DNA of 64,000 bases from Pseudomonas baetica. Its GTDB lineage: Bacteria; Pseudomonadota; Gammaproteobacteria; Pseudomonadales; Pseudomonadaceae. The position numbers and the translations under genes are program-made. Positions 39,415 through 48,813 of the stretch are shown in pieces. Every line of letters starts with the position of its first letter. The first letter of the stretch is position 1. The notes beneath the pieces were generated by a model, which was not told where the DNA came from, searched no databases, and was given only the letters and a program-made list of their open reading frames with translations. Location: contig NZ_JAIHLQ010000015.1 in NCBI RefSeq assembly GCF_019733355.1, forward strand, positions 96,991 through 160,990, written 5' to 3'.

Positions 39415-40361
39415 GACTGCGCCTCCACTCGCTCGGCCAACTCGGCTTCGCGCTTGACGATGGCTTCTTCCAACTCCGGGGAGCGTTTGGTCCATTGCTC
39501 CGGGGGGAGTGGTTTTGACCATTCGATGATGTCGGGATTAGAAAGCTCGGGCGGTGGCGATAACTTCCACTCCTGCAACATCATCGCCAGTGGTGCCCCC
39601 AAGAGCACTGCAGCAATGATCAGCCAAGCTGCCTTGCCAACTTCTTGCGCGACCAAATGATGTCTGATGCCATCCACATATTCACAACAAATGCCCCAAA
39701 AGACGCCTCTGCCCCGCAGCTTTTCTCGTCCGCCCTCGAAGTCATTTGTCTGTGGCAAAACTTGCGGGCCAATTTCCATATAACTGCGCATGCATTCCCA
39801 CAACGCCATTGCCGTGGTGCCACCGCCACAGTTGAAGCCCAGCGAAAAATGCTTGTTGTCTTCCGTAGCGTGCGGGTCGGGGTTTTCGAAACCGATGACC
39901 AGTAGACCCATCGTAGCTTTGCCGGCCTGACTGACTGATGAATGCTGGGTGGCGGCGGCTGTCACGGTTTCCCAAGGGACAATCCAATACTCGCCGTTTT
40001 CGCGGGGGACGCAGACTTCGCGGCGTTGGCGGTTGAAGCGTATGGGTAAGGGGACTTCACGGAAGAGGCCCTGAATCACAAATATTGAAGGAATGCCTAT
40101 GATCAATAACGCCGCAATCCAGATCAGCCCGGGGTCTGGAGTGATGAAGCCCATAAATACAAATACCATCAGCGACGGCCACATCACCATGACCGTCGAA
40201 CCGATGCTGTAGTTACCAATATCAAGAAAAACCTCGTTCTTGCGCCAGATGGTGTTGAGCACATCGCAAGGCTTTTCACCCGTAGGAATTGGCAATGGCG
40301 CCAGATAGTCATTACGCGAAAAAATCCTTTTTCCCGTTGTGCCCGCCGGTGGCGTACTCAT
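39411..40361 (-). CDS. DUF6708 membrane protein, copy 1 (putative T6SS immunity protein)
   Basis: A 316-residue protein with the same layout as copy 2: SRNDYLAPLPIPTGEKP, two N-terminal membrane helices, the DUF6708 core, and a C-terminal helix (AAWLIIAAVLLGAPLAMML). The cores of both copies are nearly identical (FENPDPHATEDNKHFSLGF) while the membrane helices and the segment after MEIGP differ, a pattern expected if those parts contact different toxins. Start overlaps the effector stop (ATGA). Confidence 0.8.
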   Translation of the reverse strand: MSTPPAGTTGKRIFSRNDYLAPLPIPTGEKPCDVLNTIWRKNEVFLDIGNYSIGSTVMVMWPSLMVFVFMGFITPDPGLIWIAALLIIGIPSIFVIQGLFREVPLPIRFNRQRREVCVPRENGEYWIVPWETVTAAATQHSSVSQAGKATMGLLVIGFENPDPHATEDNKHFSLGFNCGGGTTAMALWECMRSYMEIGPQVLPQTNDFEGGREKLRGRGVFWGICCEYVDGIRHHLVAQEVGKAAWLIIAAVLLGAPLAMMLQEWKLSPPPELSNPDIIEWSKPLPPEQWTKRSPELEEAIVKREAELAERVEAQS

Positions 40362-43300
40362 CGTTTGTCCTTGGGTTGCAGGTAAATGGCGCCGGGGTGA
40401 TCCTCTCCGAGCGGGTAGTTCGGCACACGATCAAGTTCAGGCGTTGGGTCGGCTCGCAGCGCTACGACACCCGTGGAGTTGTTCAAGGTAAAAGCCAAAC
40501 CTGCCTCCCCGCCGATAAAACTTCGAGCGCCGAGTATCGCGATCAGTGGGGTGCGATAACGCAACCTTAGCGACAACGTGCTGGGTGGTGTGCTCAGCAA
40601 GTCTTTCACCTCTTTGAAAGGACCGCTTATACGCAGGCCCTGACCCTCCTCGAACGGTATCCACTGGCAACTACTGTCGGACAACCAGACGGGCGTCATG
40701 TCACGCCATGGACGGGGAGGTTTGAAATTGCCGGTTCGACTGTTTTTGATCAAATGTCGGTTTTCGAGAGTATCTACCGGATCACCGACCATGCTCAGTT
40801 CCAGGTAGACACTGCCTGGCTCGGCGCCCGGCAAGTCGATGGTTACTGAATCAATAGCGCTGACGAAAGCCAGGCCAGAACGGCCATTATCAGGCGCCGG
40901 CTTGGAACTGCTTTGCATGGTGACCCGAGGCGTATAGAGGATGAGGTACAAACGGTCGAGTTCGTCCTGTTGGGCTTTGGGCGCAATAGGCTCCAAGTCG
41001 TTAGCTCGGGCCTTAGACCAACAGCAATTGTTCAGGAAGTTTTGCAGCGGTGTTTTCTCAAAAATCCAGGCAGTCAAGTACAGCACGCCAAGGCCCAGAA
41101 TGATCCAGTTCAACGGCCCCATGTAGAGCGTGTAGCGCAAGATGGCGACTTCCGCAGTTATTGAACCTGCCAAGGCGCGGGCGGTATAGCCAAGCCCCAA
41201 TATCGCTTGGGCGCCGAAGGCTGCTACCTGCCCTCCGACCGCGATCTGACGCATCTGCAGCCATGGATCGACTTGGTTTTGGACGCTTTCCAATCGTGAT
41301 TGCAGGGATTGGAATTCGTTTATTGCAGCACCAGTAGAAAGCGCACCAATCACCCCACCAAACAACGTCAGCATTGGTGCGCTTCCCATCCTGCCGCCTG
41401 GAAGCTTGACGGACATTTCCTTAACCCCCAACCCCATCCGCACCTGACTATCCACCACCGCCACCAACGCCGCCGCCCCATACAAACTCGCCGACACCGT
41501 GTCATTCACCCGCCGGGCATCCATCCCCTCCAGCACCCCGGCCTCGCTCAAATAGTTCTGCACATTCACCACGTTCACCAACAACGCCGCCAACGGCACC
41601 ACTCCCCCGCTGTTGACCACCACGGGCGAATTCACAATCCGCTCCACCCGCCCAACGCCAATGGCTTTGCCCGTCTTGTTCACCCATTCACTCAACGCCT
41701 CGGCCCGTTGCCCGAACAACTTCCACACTTGCCGCGCGCCCTCGGTCACGAATTGCAAACGGCTTTCCCCGCCCAACCTCGCGGCAAGAAAAATGCTCAT
41801 CCACGAGGCACTGAAACCCTTGTCACCCTTGAGCAACAACAACGCTGCACCCAGTCGATTGACCAGCATATTCCATTGACTGTCGGCCTCGCGGGCCATG
41901 GTCGCGATGTCGTCCAGCACCACCACACTCAACGGCGCCAGGGCCTGATGGGTGGCGCTGATGTTGTCGGCGGACAGGGCGGCCATCAACTCGCCAAGGC
42001 GCGAGGCGTTGTTGACTGCGGCCTCAAGCGACGGTGTCCAGGCGTTGAACAGTTGCCGGAGTGCGCCACCGTCGGCGGCGCGCACATAGTCGGCGTATTG
42101 CTCGGCGCCTAGGGCGCGGAGGCATTGCGCGGTCAGGCAACCGCTGGCGAGTTCGGTCAGCCATTGGCGGGTTTCGAGGTCGTCGTAATCGACAAACCAG
42201 GTGCCGCTGACCGAGCGTTTCAGGTACACGCCACGGTCGGCGAACAACACAGTGTGGCGTTGTTCGAGTTGTTGGAAGTGGCCGGCGGCGGTGTCGGTGA
42301 ACCATGTGTCCATGGCATCGAGGTCGATGTACTTGCCGACCTTGGCGCTGAATGCGTGATTGTTGAGGTTGGCGTGTTTTTCCGCGCGGTATTGCCGGAC
42401 CACTTCCTCCGCTTCGTAGTACAGATCGGCCGGAATAAACGCCCGCACCGGGCCGACAATGGCTGCGATACGCGCATCACGAGTGGCCGCTTCGGCCTCG
42501 GTCGGCCGACCGCCGTATTGACGATCCCGGGTTTCAACCCTGAGTTCCTCATTCAGCCGATCCTGGGTGTCGAGCATGATCTGGCCCTGCTCGGGCGTGA
42601 GGCTGATGTCGCGATCCTTGTAGCGATAACTGAGATTACCGGCCAGTTCGGCGCCATCCTCGCTGATCAAGCTGCGCACAAAGCCGCCGATGCTCAGGCG
42701 CAGATTGTTTTCGCCCAACCATTTTTCGTGGCCGGCTTCCAGCCATTCCTGTTCGTGGTTGATGTCGCGCAACACACCCAAGTCATCGTCCAGACAGGCG
42801 AAGACGGCGAACAATCCCTCTCTTTGCGCTTTGGCGTTTTCCAGCCAATCCCGCGTGCCCTGCCCGTCCCATGACTCGGCGCTCCATTCGCCCGGCGGCT
42901 CGTCGCTGGCGTCAGGATGTTGATCGAGAACCTTGTGACGCTCGCGGATGCGGTGTTTGGCGTCTGTGTAGGCTTTGATGTTGGATGGAGTGGGGTCGTC
43001 TAACAGCGTTGCGCCAAGGGCGTCGGTGTCCTCGGCGTTTTTTTGCTGATCGGCTTTCATCGACCGGGCGTAGGTGTCGGGGATCAGTTCGGCCAAGACC
43101 TCATCGCACTTGTCCAACGGCGGACAGTGCGGAGCTTGTAACTCATCGGCCACCGTGCGCAGGGCAATGTGGCGCATGCGCTGACTGCGTTTGGCGCTGC
43201 TGTCGCTCAGTGACTGGCAGTACTCGGCGTTCAAGGGGAATTCGCTGTAAAGCATCCAGGCGTCGTGGATTTTTTGCAGCGCCAGGCCCGTGAGTGTGGC

Positions 43301-43645
43301 GTCGGCTACCGGAGTGGCCGCCGCGTCCAGCGCCTGTTCCTGCAACAACCCCTGCGGCGAAATAGCAAAACGCTTGAGCGGCCCCTGATGCTGCCAGAGG
43401 TACACAAACCCTGCGCGCAAACGACGTGCTGCCATCGGTCGGCTCTGCGGCGTAATACCGGGAACGCAACAAGCGTGTTCAGCCTTTTCGTGCGCCAGCG
43501 CGTAACGCACCGGCACCACAAACAGTTCGGGCTGACTGGCGGGACACGGATGCACCGTGCAGTTGATATCAGCGTGTGGCTGGGCTTTGGCCTCGCGTTC
43601 GGCCTGAGCGGCCTCGTCGACCATGGCCAGTTTTTCGGCGCTCAT
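40358..43645 (-). CDS. T6SS effector of the BTH_I2691/VasX-like family
   Basis: A 1095-residue protein. The N-terminal region (residues 20-200) with CTVHPCPASQPELFVVPVRYAL and RRLRAGFVYLWQ matches the VasX N-terminal domain of T6SS cargo effectors. The central part is helical; residues 680-900 hold several hydrophobic segments (GGVVPLAALLVNVV, LYMGPLNWIILGLGVLYLTAWIF), consistent with a colicin-like membrane-damaging toxin. The C-terminus is beta-rich. It is translationally coupled to the VgrG remnant upstream (ATGA) and to DUF6708 genes downstream. Pore formation is inferred from the family. Confidence 0.85.
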   Translation of the reverse strand: MSAEKLAMVDEAAQAEREAKAQPHADINCTVHPCPASQPELFVVPVRYALAHEKAEHACCVPGITPQSRPMAARRLRAGFVYLWQHQGPLKRFAISPQGLLQEQALDAAATPVADATLTGLALQKIHDAWMLYSEFPLNAEYCQSLSDSSAKRSQRMRHIALRTVADELQAPHCPPLDKCDEVLAELIPDTYARSMKADQQKNAEDTDALGATLLDDPTPSNIKAYTDAKHRIRERHKVLDQHPDASDEPPGEWSAESWDGQGTRDWLENAKAQREGLFAVFACLDDDLGVLRDINHEQEWLEAGHEKWLGENNLRLSIGGFVRSLISEDGAELAGNLSYRYKDRDISLTPEQGQIMLDTQDRLNEELRVETRDRQYGGRPTEAEAATRDARIAAIVGPVRAFIPADLYYEAEEVVRQYRAEKHANLNNHAFSAKVGKYIDLDAMDTWFTDTAAGHFQQLEQRHTVLFADRGVYLKRSVSGTWFVDYDDLETRQWLTELASGCLTAQCLRALGAEQYADYVRAADGGALRQLFNAWTPSLEAAVNNASRLGELMAALSADNISATHQALAPLSVVVLDDIATMAREADSQWNMLVNRLGAALLLLKGDKGFSASWMSIFLAARLGGESRLQFVTEGARQVWKLFGQRAEALSEWVNKTGKAIGVGRVERIVNSPVVVNSGGVVPLAALLVNVVNVQNYLSEAGVLEGMDARRVNDTVSASLYGAAALVAVVDSQVRMGLGVKEMSVKLPGGRMGSAPMLTLFGGVIGALSTGAAINEFQSLQSRLESVQNQVDPWLQMRQIAVGGQVAAFGAQAILGLGYTARALAGSITAEVAILRYTLYMGPLNWIILGLGVLYLTAWIFEKTPLQNFLNNCCWSKARANDLEPIAPKAQQDELDRLYLILYTPRVTMQSSSKPAPDNGRSGLAFVSAIDSVTIDLPGAEPGSVYLELSMVGDPVDTLENRHLIKNSRTGNFKPPRPWRDMTPVWLSDSSCQWIPFEEGQGLRISGPFKEVKDLLSTPPSTLSLRLRYRTPLIAILGARSFIGGEAGLAFTLNNSTGVVALRADPTPELDRVPNYPLGEDHPGAIYLQPKDKR

Positions 43646-43899
43646 CGGGCGAAGTCCTTGTCGGTCAGCACGTCTTCGATGCGCCCGTGAATGCCTTCGC
43701 CGTTATGGCCAAATTGCAGAAACGCCGGTTGGCTGAGCAAGCTCTCCAGATCGAAGTCCGGGTGCTCACTGACCAGTTCAATGTGGATGTTGTAAAGGTT
43801 GCTGATCGCTTCGGTGCCGCTGAAGGCCAGCACCTTGAAGTCGTGACGGATAGCAGGAATCTGCAACGAGAAATGCGCCGCATTGGCCGGTCGGAACAT
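43642..43899 (-). CDS. truncated VgrG (N-terminal stub only)
   Basis: An 85-residue frame, ATG at 43899 with AAGGAT before it. FRPANAAHFSLQIPAIRHDF and the following FxGxEAISNLYNIHIELVSE to GRIEDV are the first ~77 residues of a VgrG spike, normally over 600 residues. The frame then reads LTDKDFAR and stops in ATGA overlap with the effector. An internal deletion seems to have joined the vgrG start to the end of the gene that preceded the effector. It cannot form a spike by itself; it may serve only to initiate translation. Confidence 0.75.
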   Translation of the reverse strand: MFRPANAAHFSLQIPAIRHDFKVLAFSGTEAISNLYNIHIELVSEHPDFDLESLLSQPAFLQFGHNGEGIHGRIEDVLTDKDFAR

Positions 43900-44240
43900 A
43901 CGCTTATCCTTAAGCAAAGAGGAAAAGAGCGCGATGTCGAAACCGTCCCTGGTTTGTGCTCGCGAGAACTGGCGGGCACGGTAACAAGGGAGCTGATTAT
44001 TCTATGTAGGGAGATTCGCCAACACTTGTAGGACGCGTCGCGAATTAGAAAATCCCCCCTCATCGAAGATCAGTGGCGGGTAAATCACTAACTCAAATTC
44101 CACGGCAAACAACGCCCGGATTGATGGGCGGCACATTGTGTATTTCAATTCGGGATGTTTAACAACTGAGGGAAAAATACAGAACCGTCCCACAAGGTTT
44201 TCAGGTTGTCCGTCGGACGTCCGATCTCTAGGCTGTGCTC
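43900..44240. other. intergenic region between the T6SS island and the DUF6124 leader
   Basis: About 340 bases without a credible gene. It must hold the leftward promoter for the vgrG remnant and the rightward one for the DUF6124 leader; no consensus hexamer pair stands out. It is less GC-rich than average. Confidence 0.4.
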
Positions 44241-44445
44241 GTCGCTGCCAATTCAGCGACCGGGATTGGAAACCCCGAGTAGAACCGAGCGCACAAGCTC
44301 CTTTCATAACGTATCCTTGCGCACCTTCATGGTGTGCACTCCGTTATGGCGGCTGTGCGTGGGAGACCTTCGGGTCAACCGGGTTCTCCGTTCCCCGGGT
44401 TTCCAACCTGCGCACAGCTGCCACCTATTCGTTCGGAAACCGAAT
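44241..44445 (+). ncRNA. structured leader RNA upstream of the DUF6124 gene
   Basis: Helices visible: GTCGCTG/CAGCGAC (44241-44260); CATAACG 44305-44311 with CGTTATG 44342-44348 enclosing TGCGCACC/GGTGTGCA; a 12-pair helix GGCGGCTGTGCG (44348-44359) with CGCACAGCTGCC (44411-44422) that encloses GACC-TTCG-GGTC (a UUCG tetraloop hairpin, 44365-44376) and CCGGG/CCCGG; and TTCGG-AAA-CCGAA (44432-44444). The structure ends about 20 bases before the ribosome site. I associate similar leaders with DUF6124/DUF3077 genes in fluorescent pseudomonads; its function is unknown. Confidence 0.65.
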
Positions 44446-44476
44446 CGGCCAGCTCCAATCCTGATCGGAGAACACC

Positions 44477-44845
44477 ATGAAAAAACCAACACCCAATCCC
44501 CCCGAAACAAACACCGATCCAACCTCCCCCTACGCCTCCATCGACAGCAAAAAGCTCCACGAAGCGGCCGACCGCGCCCTCGACCACTACCTGAACCCGA
44601 CCGCCCACATCATGGCGTCCACTCGCGCCGCTGAACCGATGTACCTCGCCAACCCGGCGTATGACACCGAGTCCCTGCTGGCCAATGCCAGCGAAACCCT
44701 CGGCTCGGTCACCGAGATGCTCAACAACTTCGCCGCCGTGCTCGATACCTCACACCGCAAGACTGCGTTGGGCATCGCGCAAATCGTCATGCTGAGTGAG
44801 TTGGCGGTGAATCAGGCACTGGATAACGTTCAGCCGACGGCGTAA
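44477..44845 (+). CDS. DUF6124 family protein
   Basis: A 122-residue soluble, mainly helical protein. The N-terminal 20 residues are polar and Pro-rich (KKPTPNPPETNTDPTSPYAS), followed by helices KLHEAADRALDHYLN and SETLGSVTEMLNNFAAVLD. Function is unknown; fluorescent pseudomonads carry several paralogues, usually with the same long leader. GGAG lies 7 bases before the ATG and a terminator follows the stop. Confidence 0.87.
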   Translation: MKKPTPNPPETNTDPTSPYASIDSKKLHEAADRALDHYLNPTAHIMASTRAAEPMYLANPAYDTESLLANASETLGSVTEMLNNFAAVLDTSHRKTALGIAQIVMLSELAVNQALDNVQPTA

Positions 44846-44860
44846 GTACGGCGGCGCATA

Positions 44861-44894
44861 AAAAATCCGATGCCCGTACAGGCATCGGATTTTT
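44861..44894. terminator. terminator between DUF6124 and flavin reductase genes
   Basis: AAAAATCCGATGCC pairs with GGCATCGGATTTTT around CGTACA; it is symmetrical and can serve both convergent genes. Confidence 0.95.
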
Positions 44895-44938
44895 ATTTCT
44901 GGTGGCCAAAGGTCAAATAGCAATCACGAAGCGGCCAT

Positions 44939-45538
44939 TCAAACCGAAAGCGTCTTGCCATCCACCGGATCACCAATCGTCAGGAAATGCCCGCCCGCCA
45001 CATGGTGCAGCGTGCGCAAACCCTCCTGCCCGTCGAAATGCCAGCGCCCCTCACTGAACACGCGTTCGTCGGCATGGGCGGCGATGACTTCGGCTAGAAA
45101 CAAATCGTACTGTTCGTGATTGCGCGGCTCAGGCAACAAGCGGCATTCGAGCCAGGCGACGCAACCGTCGAGCAATGGCGCGTCGACTTGTTCACCACTG
45201 AAGGTCTGCAAGCCATACGCCTGAAACTTGTCCTGCCCTTGGTTTTGAGTGATTTCCAGCCCCGACGTGTTACCGACGGTTTGCACAATGTCGGCCTGAT
45301 TGGCGCACGGCACGTTGAGGACGAAGGTGCCGGAGGCTTCGAGCAATTGCCGCGTCCAAGTGGATTTGTCGAGCACGACGGCGACTTTCGGCGGTTCGAA
45401 ATCCAGCGGCATCGCCCATGCGGCGGCCATGATGTTGCGTTGCCCGTCATGGGCAGCGCTGACCAGTACGGTCGGCCCGTGATTGAGCAATCGGTAGGCT
45501 TTGTTCAGGGGAACCGCGCGGCGGTGGGCGTCGCTCAT
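44939..45538 (-). CDS. flavin reductase-like (FMN-binding split-barrel) protein
   Basis: A 199-residue protein of the flavin reductase family: YRLLNHGPTVLVSAAHDGQRNIMAAAWAMPLDFEPPKVAVVLD is the FMN-binding N-terminal block, then FVLNVPCANQADIVQTVG. Members reduce FMN with NAD(P)H or bind flavin without that activity. There is no partner monooxygenase nearby, so its substrate is open. Confidence 0.9.
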   Translation of the reverse strand: MSDAHRRAVPLNKAYRLLNHGPTVLVSAAHDGQRNIMAAAWAMPLDFEPPKVAVVLDKSTWTRQLLEASGTFVLNVPCANQADIVQTVGNTSGLEITQNQGQDKFQAYGLQTFSGEQVDAPLLDGCVAWLECRLLPEPRNHEQYDLFLAEVIAAHADERVFSEGRWHFDGQEGLRTLHHVAGGHFLTIGDPVDGKTLSV

Positions 45539-45609
45539 AGGGGATCTGCTCCGGGGAAAAGGAGCCGATTGTAGCGCCAGTGCACAGCAAGCAGTGGCGA
45601 TGAAACAAC

Positions 45610-45698
45610 ATGTGGGGGCTTGCTCGCGAAGACGTCAGGCCTGTCGACATCAATGCTGAATGTAACGGCCTCTTCACGAGCAAGTTCAGGCCCACAGG
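45610..45698. repeat. degenerate REPIN
   Basis: GTGGGGGCTTGCTCGCGAAG and an inverted, diverged copy (CACGAGCAAGTTCAGGCCCA) about 45 bases away, in the gap between the flavin reductase and chemotaxis genes. Confidence 0.75.
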
Positions 45699-45716
45699 TG
45701 GGCGGGTTGTTCCCGA

Positions 45717-47033
45717 TCAGTTGGACAATTGATTGGCAAACTGACCGACCGCATCGACCACTTTCTGCGCGCCGTCCTGGATTTCGACAATCACCGTGCC
45801 CGCCTCCGCCGCCAGCGCCAGCCCTTGTTCGGCCTGCAACTTACCGTCGGTCATCAGTGCGACGGCGTTGCGCGCCATGTCCTGGTTCTGTCGTACCACG
45901 CCGACGATTTCCTCGGTCGCCTGGCTGGTGCGTGAAGCCAGTTGTCGCACTTCGTCGGCCACCACAGCAAAGCCGCGCCCCTGCTCGCCCGCGCGGGCCG
46001 CTTCAATGGCGGCGTTAAGCGCCAGCAGGTTGGTCTGTTCGGCAATCCCGCTGATGGTTTTGACGATGGAGCCGATCACTTGCGATTGTTCGTTCAGTGC
46101 TTCGATGCCTTCGCTGGCTGTCTGCATGTGCCGCGACAAGTCTCGCATCACATTCACCGCTTCGGTCACCACGGTGGTGCCACGCTGCGCAGTGCTGTCG
46201 GTTTGTTGCGAGGTGCTGTAGGCAATGCTGGCGGCGTCGGCGACGGCTTGTTCGCGGTTGACCTGATCGGTGATCACCGTGGCGAATTTCACCACTTTGT
46301 ACAGTTTGTTGTTGGCATCGACCACCGGGTTGTAGGAAGCCTCCAGCCACACCGTACGACCATGGCTGTCGACCCGTTTGAAACGGTTTGCGACAAACTC
46401 ACCGCTGTTCAGACGATGCCAGAAGTTCTGATATTCGGCGCTGTTGTATTCCTCCGGAGTACAGAACATGCGGTGATGTTTGCCTTTGATCTGCGCCAGG
46501 CTGTAACCCATGCTGCTGAGGAAGCGCTCGTTGGCATTCAGTACGTTACCGTTGAGATCAAACTCGATCAGTGCCGTGGAACGTACCAGTGCGCCGATCA
46601 GGTTTTCGTGCTCGCGGGACGCTTCAATGGTGCGGGTCAGGTCGCTGGAGTAGATCGAGATGTGCCGGGTCCGCCCATCGGAGGAGCGCACAGGCTGCAC
46701 GATCGAACGCAACCAGGCCTCGTTGCCATTGCCACGCAACAGGCGCACGGCACCGGCGAAATGCTCGCCGCGGACCATGGCGTTTTTGAAGCGCTGGTGG
46801 AATTCGTCGGATTTGACGTGAGCCGGCACGATGTCTTCAATCGCACGGCCAATCAGGTCGTGACTCTTGTAGAACATCTCATTGAGGAAGTTCTGGTTGA
46901 CCGATTGAATCCGTCCGTCCGGTTCAAGGGTCAGCACCAGCATCTCGCTATCCAGACTTTCCTTCACTTGCTTAAGGCTGGAAAGTTCTTCACGAAGAGC
47001 AGCCAGCTCTTGCTTCAAGCGTTTGTTGAACAT
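45717..47033 (-). CDS. bdlA: PAS-PAS methyl-accepting protein, BdlA-like
   Basis: A 438-residue soluble chemoreceptor-type protein: a short coiled coil ([17 protein letters not shown]), PAS 1 (about 25-115; [20 protein letters not shown]), PAS 2 (about 140-250; [29 protein letters not shown]) and an MCP signalling domain with [20 protein letters not shown]. It has no transmembrane helix. This is the layout of P. aeruginosa BdlA, which controls biofilm dispersal; Aer-2-like sensors differ. Orthology with BdlA is likely but not proved. Confidence 0.75.
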   Translation of the reverse strand: MFNKRLKQELAALREELSSLKQVKESLDSEMLVLTLEPDGRIQSVNQNFLNEMFYKSHDLIGRAIEDIVPAHVKSDEFHQRFKNAMVRGEHFAGAVRLLRGNGNEAWLRSIVQPVRSSDGRTRHISIYSSDLTRTIEASREHENLIGALVRSTALIEFDLNGNVLNANERFLSSMGYSLAQIKGKHHRMFCTPEEYNSAEYQNFWHRLNSGEFVANRFKRVDSHGRTVWLEASYNPVVDANNKLYKVVKFATVITDQVNREQAVADAASIAYSTSQQTDSTAQRGTTVVTEAVNVMRDLSRHMQTASEGIEALNEQSQVIGSIVKTISGIAEQTNLLALNAAIEAARAGEQGRGFAVVADEVRQLASRTSQATEEIVGVVRQNQDMARNAVALMTDGKLQAEQGLALAAEAGTVIVEIQDGAQKVVDAVGQFANQLSN

Positions 47034-47148
47034 GGAAAGCACCGATGGATAGGTTGAGAGGCGGTGTACAGCCTAACCATCGGCCTTGGCACGCTTTTCT
47101 GAAGAGCGCTTGAGACTGGTCAGTCAAAAATACTTCATGCACGCCGAA

Positions 47149-48462
47149 TCAGGCATTTCCCGCCACCTGACATTGGCCCGTGCGCGGCATCCGAGAGCCG
47201 AAATACGCGGCGCTCAAAATGCCCACCGCGCCCATCACCGCGCAGAAAATGACGCAGATCCACGGGCTCCACGGCATCAGACCGATCAGCAACAGCGGTG
47301 TGATACTCGCCCATGCGGCGTAGGCAATGTTGTAGGTGAAGGAAATGCCAGACACGCGAATGCGCGCCGGAAACAGCCCGACCATCACCGAAGGCACCGC
47401 GCCGACGACCCCGCAACCAAGACCGGCGACGGCATAGGCCAGCCCTACCCAGTGACCGCCCGCGATCAAACTGCCGTAAAGCATGCCAATGCCCAGCGGT
47501 AGCAACAGGCTATAGAGCATCACGGTGCGCCAGGCGCCGATACGGTCGACCAGCAGGCCGGCGATCACGCAGCCGATATTGAGGAACACAATGCCCAAGG
47601 CGCTGAGGGCGAAGGTGTGGCTGGCCGTCATGCCGAAGGTTTTCTGCATCATGGTCGGGGTGATGACGACGAACACCACCACGGCCGACGTCAATACGCA
47701 GGTCAGCAACATGGCCGGCAACATCGCCAGTCGATGCTCGCGCAGCACCGTGCGCAACGGCAATTCGACCCGCGCCTCGCGTTGCACTTCCATCGCCATG
47801 AACACCGGGGTTTCGCTCAACCAACGACGCAGGTAGACACCGATCACCCCAAACACGCCGCCGAGCAGGAACGGATAACGCCAGGCGTAATCAAGAATTT
47901 GCGCTGGGGTGAAGACTTGCGCCAGGAAGGTCGCGGTCAACGCGCCGATCAGATAACCGAAGGTCAGCCCGGCCTGCAAAAAACCCAGGGCATAACCGCG
48001 ATGGCCGGTGGGGGCGTGTTCGGCAACGAACACCCAAGCACTCGGCACCTCACCACCAACCGCCGCACCTTGCAAAATACGCAGCGCCAGCAACAGCAGC
48101 GGCGCGAAATAACCGATCTGGGCATACGTCGGCATGATCCCGATCAGCAGGCACGGCAGCGCCATCATCAGGATGCTCAAACTGAAGACTTTCTTGCGCC
48201 CCAGCCGATCGGCGAAATGCGCCATCAGAATCCCGCCCAGCGGCCGCGCCAGATAACCGGTGACGAATATCCCGAAGCTCTGCAACAGGCGCAACCATTC
48301 GGGCATTTGCGGTGGGAAGAACAACTGACTGAGGGTCAGGGCGAAGAAGACGAAAATGATGAAATCGTAGATCTCCAGCGCCCCGCCAATGGCCGCAAGG
48401 CCGAGGGTCTTGTAGTCGGAACGGCTGAACGGCGCGGGTTTGGCCGTGGTTTGGGCAGTCAT
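47149..48462 (-). CDS. MFS transporter, metabolite:H+ symporter (MHS) type
   Basis: A 437-residue inner-membrane protein with 12 helices. The MHS-type marks are ALEIYDFIIFVFFAL in helix 1, ARPLGGILMAHFADRLGRKKVF, and LRILQGAAVGGEVPSAWVFVAEHAP. Family substrates are carboxylates such as citrate, ketoglutarate or proline/betaine; which one is not evident. The start is ATG 48462, directly before the conserved region. Confidence 0.88.
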   Translation of the reverse strand: MTAQTTAKPAPFSRSDYKTLGLAAIGGALEIYDFIIFVFFALTLSQLFFPPQMPEWLRLLQSFGIFVTGYLARPLGGILMAHFADRLGRKKVFSLSILMMALPCLLIGIMPTYAQIGYFAPLLLLALRILQGAAVGGEVPSAWVFVAEHAPTGHRGYALGFLQAGLTFGYLIGALTATFLAQVFTPAQILDYAWRYPFLLGGVFGVIGVYLRRWLSETPVFMAMEVQREARVELPLRTVLREHRLAMLPAMLLTCVLTSAVVVFVVITPTMMQKTFGMTASHTFALSALGIVFLNIGCVIAGLLVDRIGAWRTVMLYSLLLPLGIGMLYGSLIAGGHWVGLAYAVAGLGCGVVGAVPSVMVGLFPARIRVSGISFTYNIAYAAWASITPLLLIGLMPWSPWICVIFCAVMGAVGILSAAYFGSRMPRTGQCQVAGNA

Positions 48463-48813
48463 GGCAAAGAACTCTGGCAGGCATAAAACCAAGGCGCACA
48501 TGGTCTACGCAAAAGGACTGAGGGACAACCCGTCAGCCCCTAGTCACGGCTTGGCAAGCCTGAGCCAAAAAAGGGCCGTAAATTTACTCTCAATGCCTGT
48601 CTACAGAACCTGTGGAGCGGGCTTGCTCGCGAATGCGGTAAGCCATAGACCCATGATGTGACTGGCACGCCGAACTCACGGCCCCGTCGAATCGTCGCAC
48701 CGCCGCTGCCGCATGAGTTTCTCATCCACCTCAAAATCGTAACCCAACCGTCACATCCGCTTGCTAGCGTCCGCCAGAAACATACTGAAACAATTAAGCA
48801 AAACGGGCGCGAT
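48463..48813. other. divergent intergenic region upstream of the Tat phosphatase
   Basis: A 351-base gap. It holds one REP copy (48610-48640, GTGGAGCGGGCTTGCTCGCG) and, nearer the phosphatase, a possible Pho box at 48737-48754. No other gene is visible. Confidence 0.6.
48737..48754 (+). promoter_or_regulatory. possible PhoB box
   Basis: TCGTAAC and CCGTCAC are in direct repeat with an 11-base period (4-base spacer), as in Pho boxes (CTGTCAT-N4-CTGTCAT). Five of seven positions match in the second half, three in the first. It lies 60 bases before the start of a phosphatase gene, which makes phosphate control plausible. Confidence 0.4.

Noticed and set aside
44206..44634. A 142-codon open frame over the DUF6124 leader and gene start
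   Set aside because: It overlaps the DUF6124 gene in another frame, lacks a ribosome site, and is explained by the conserved RNA structure.
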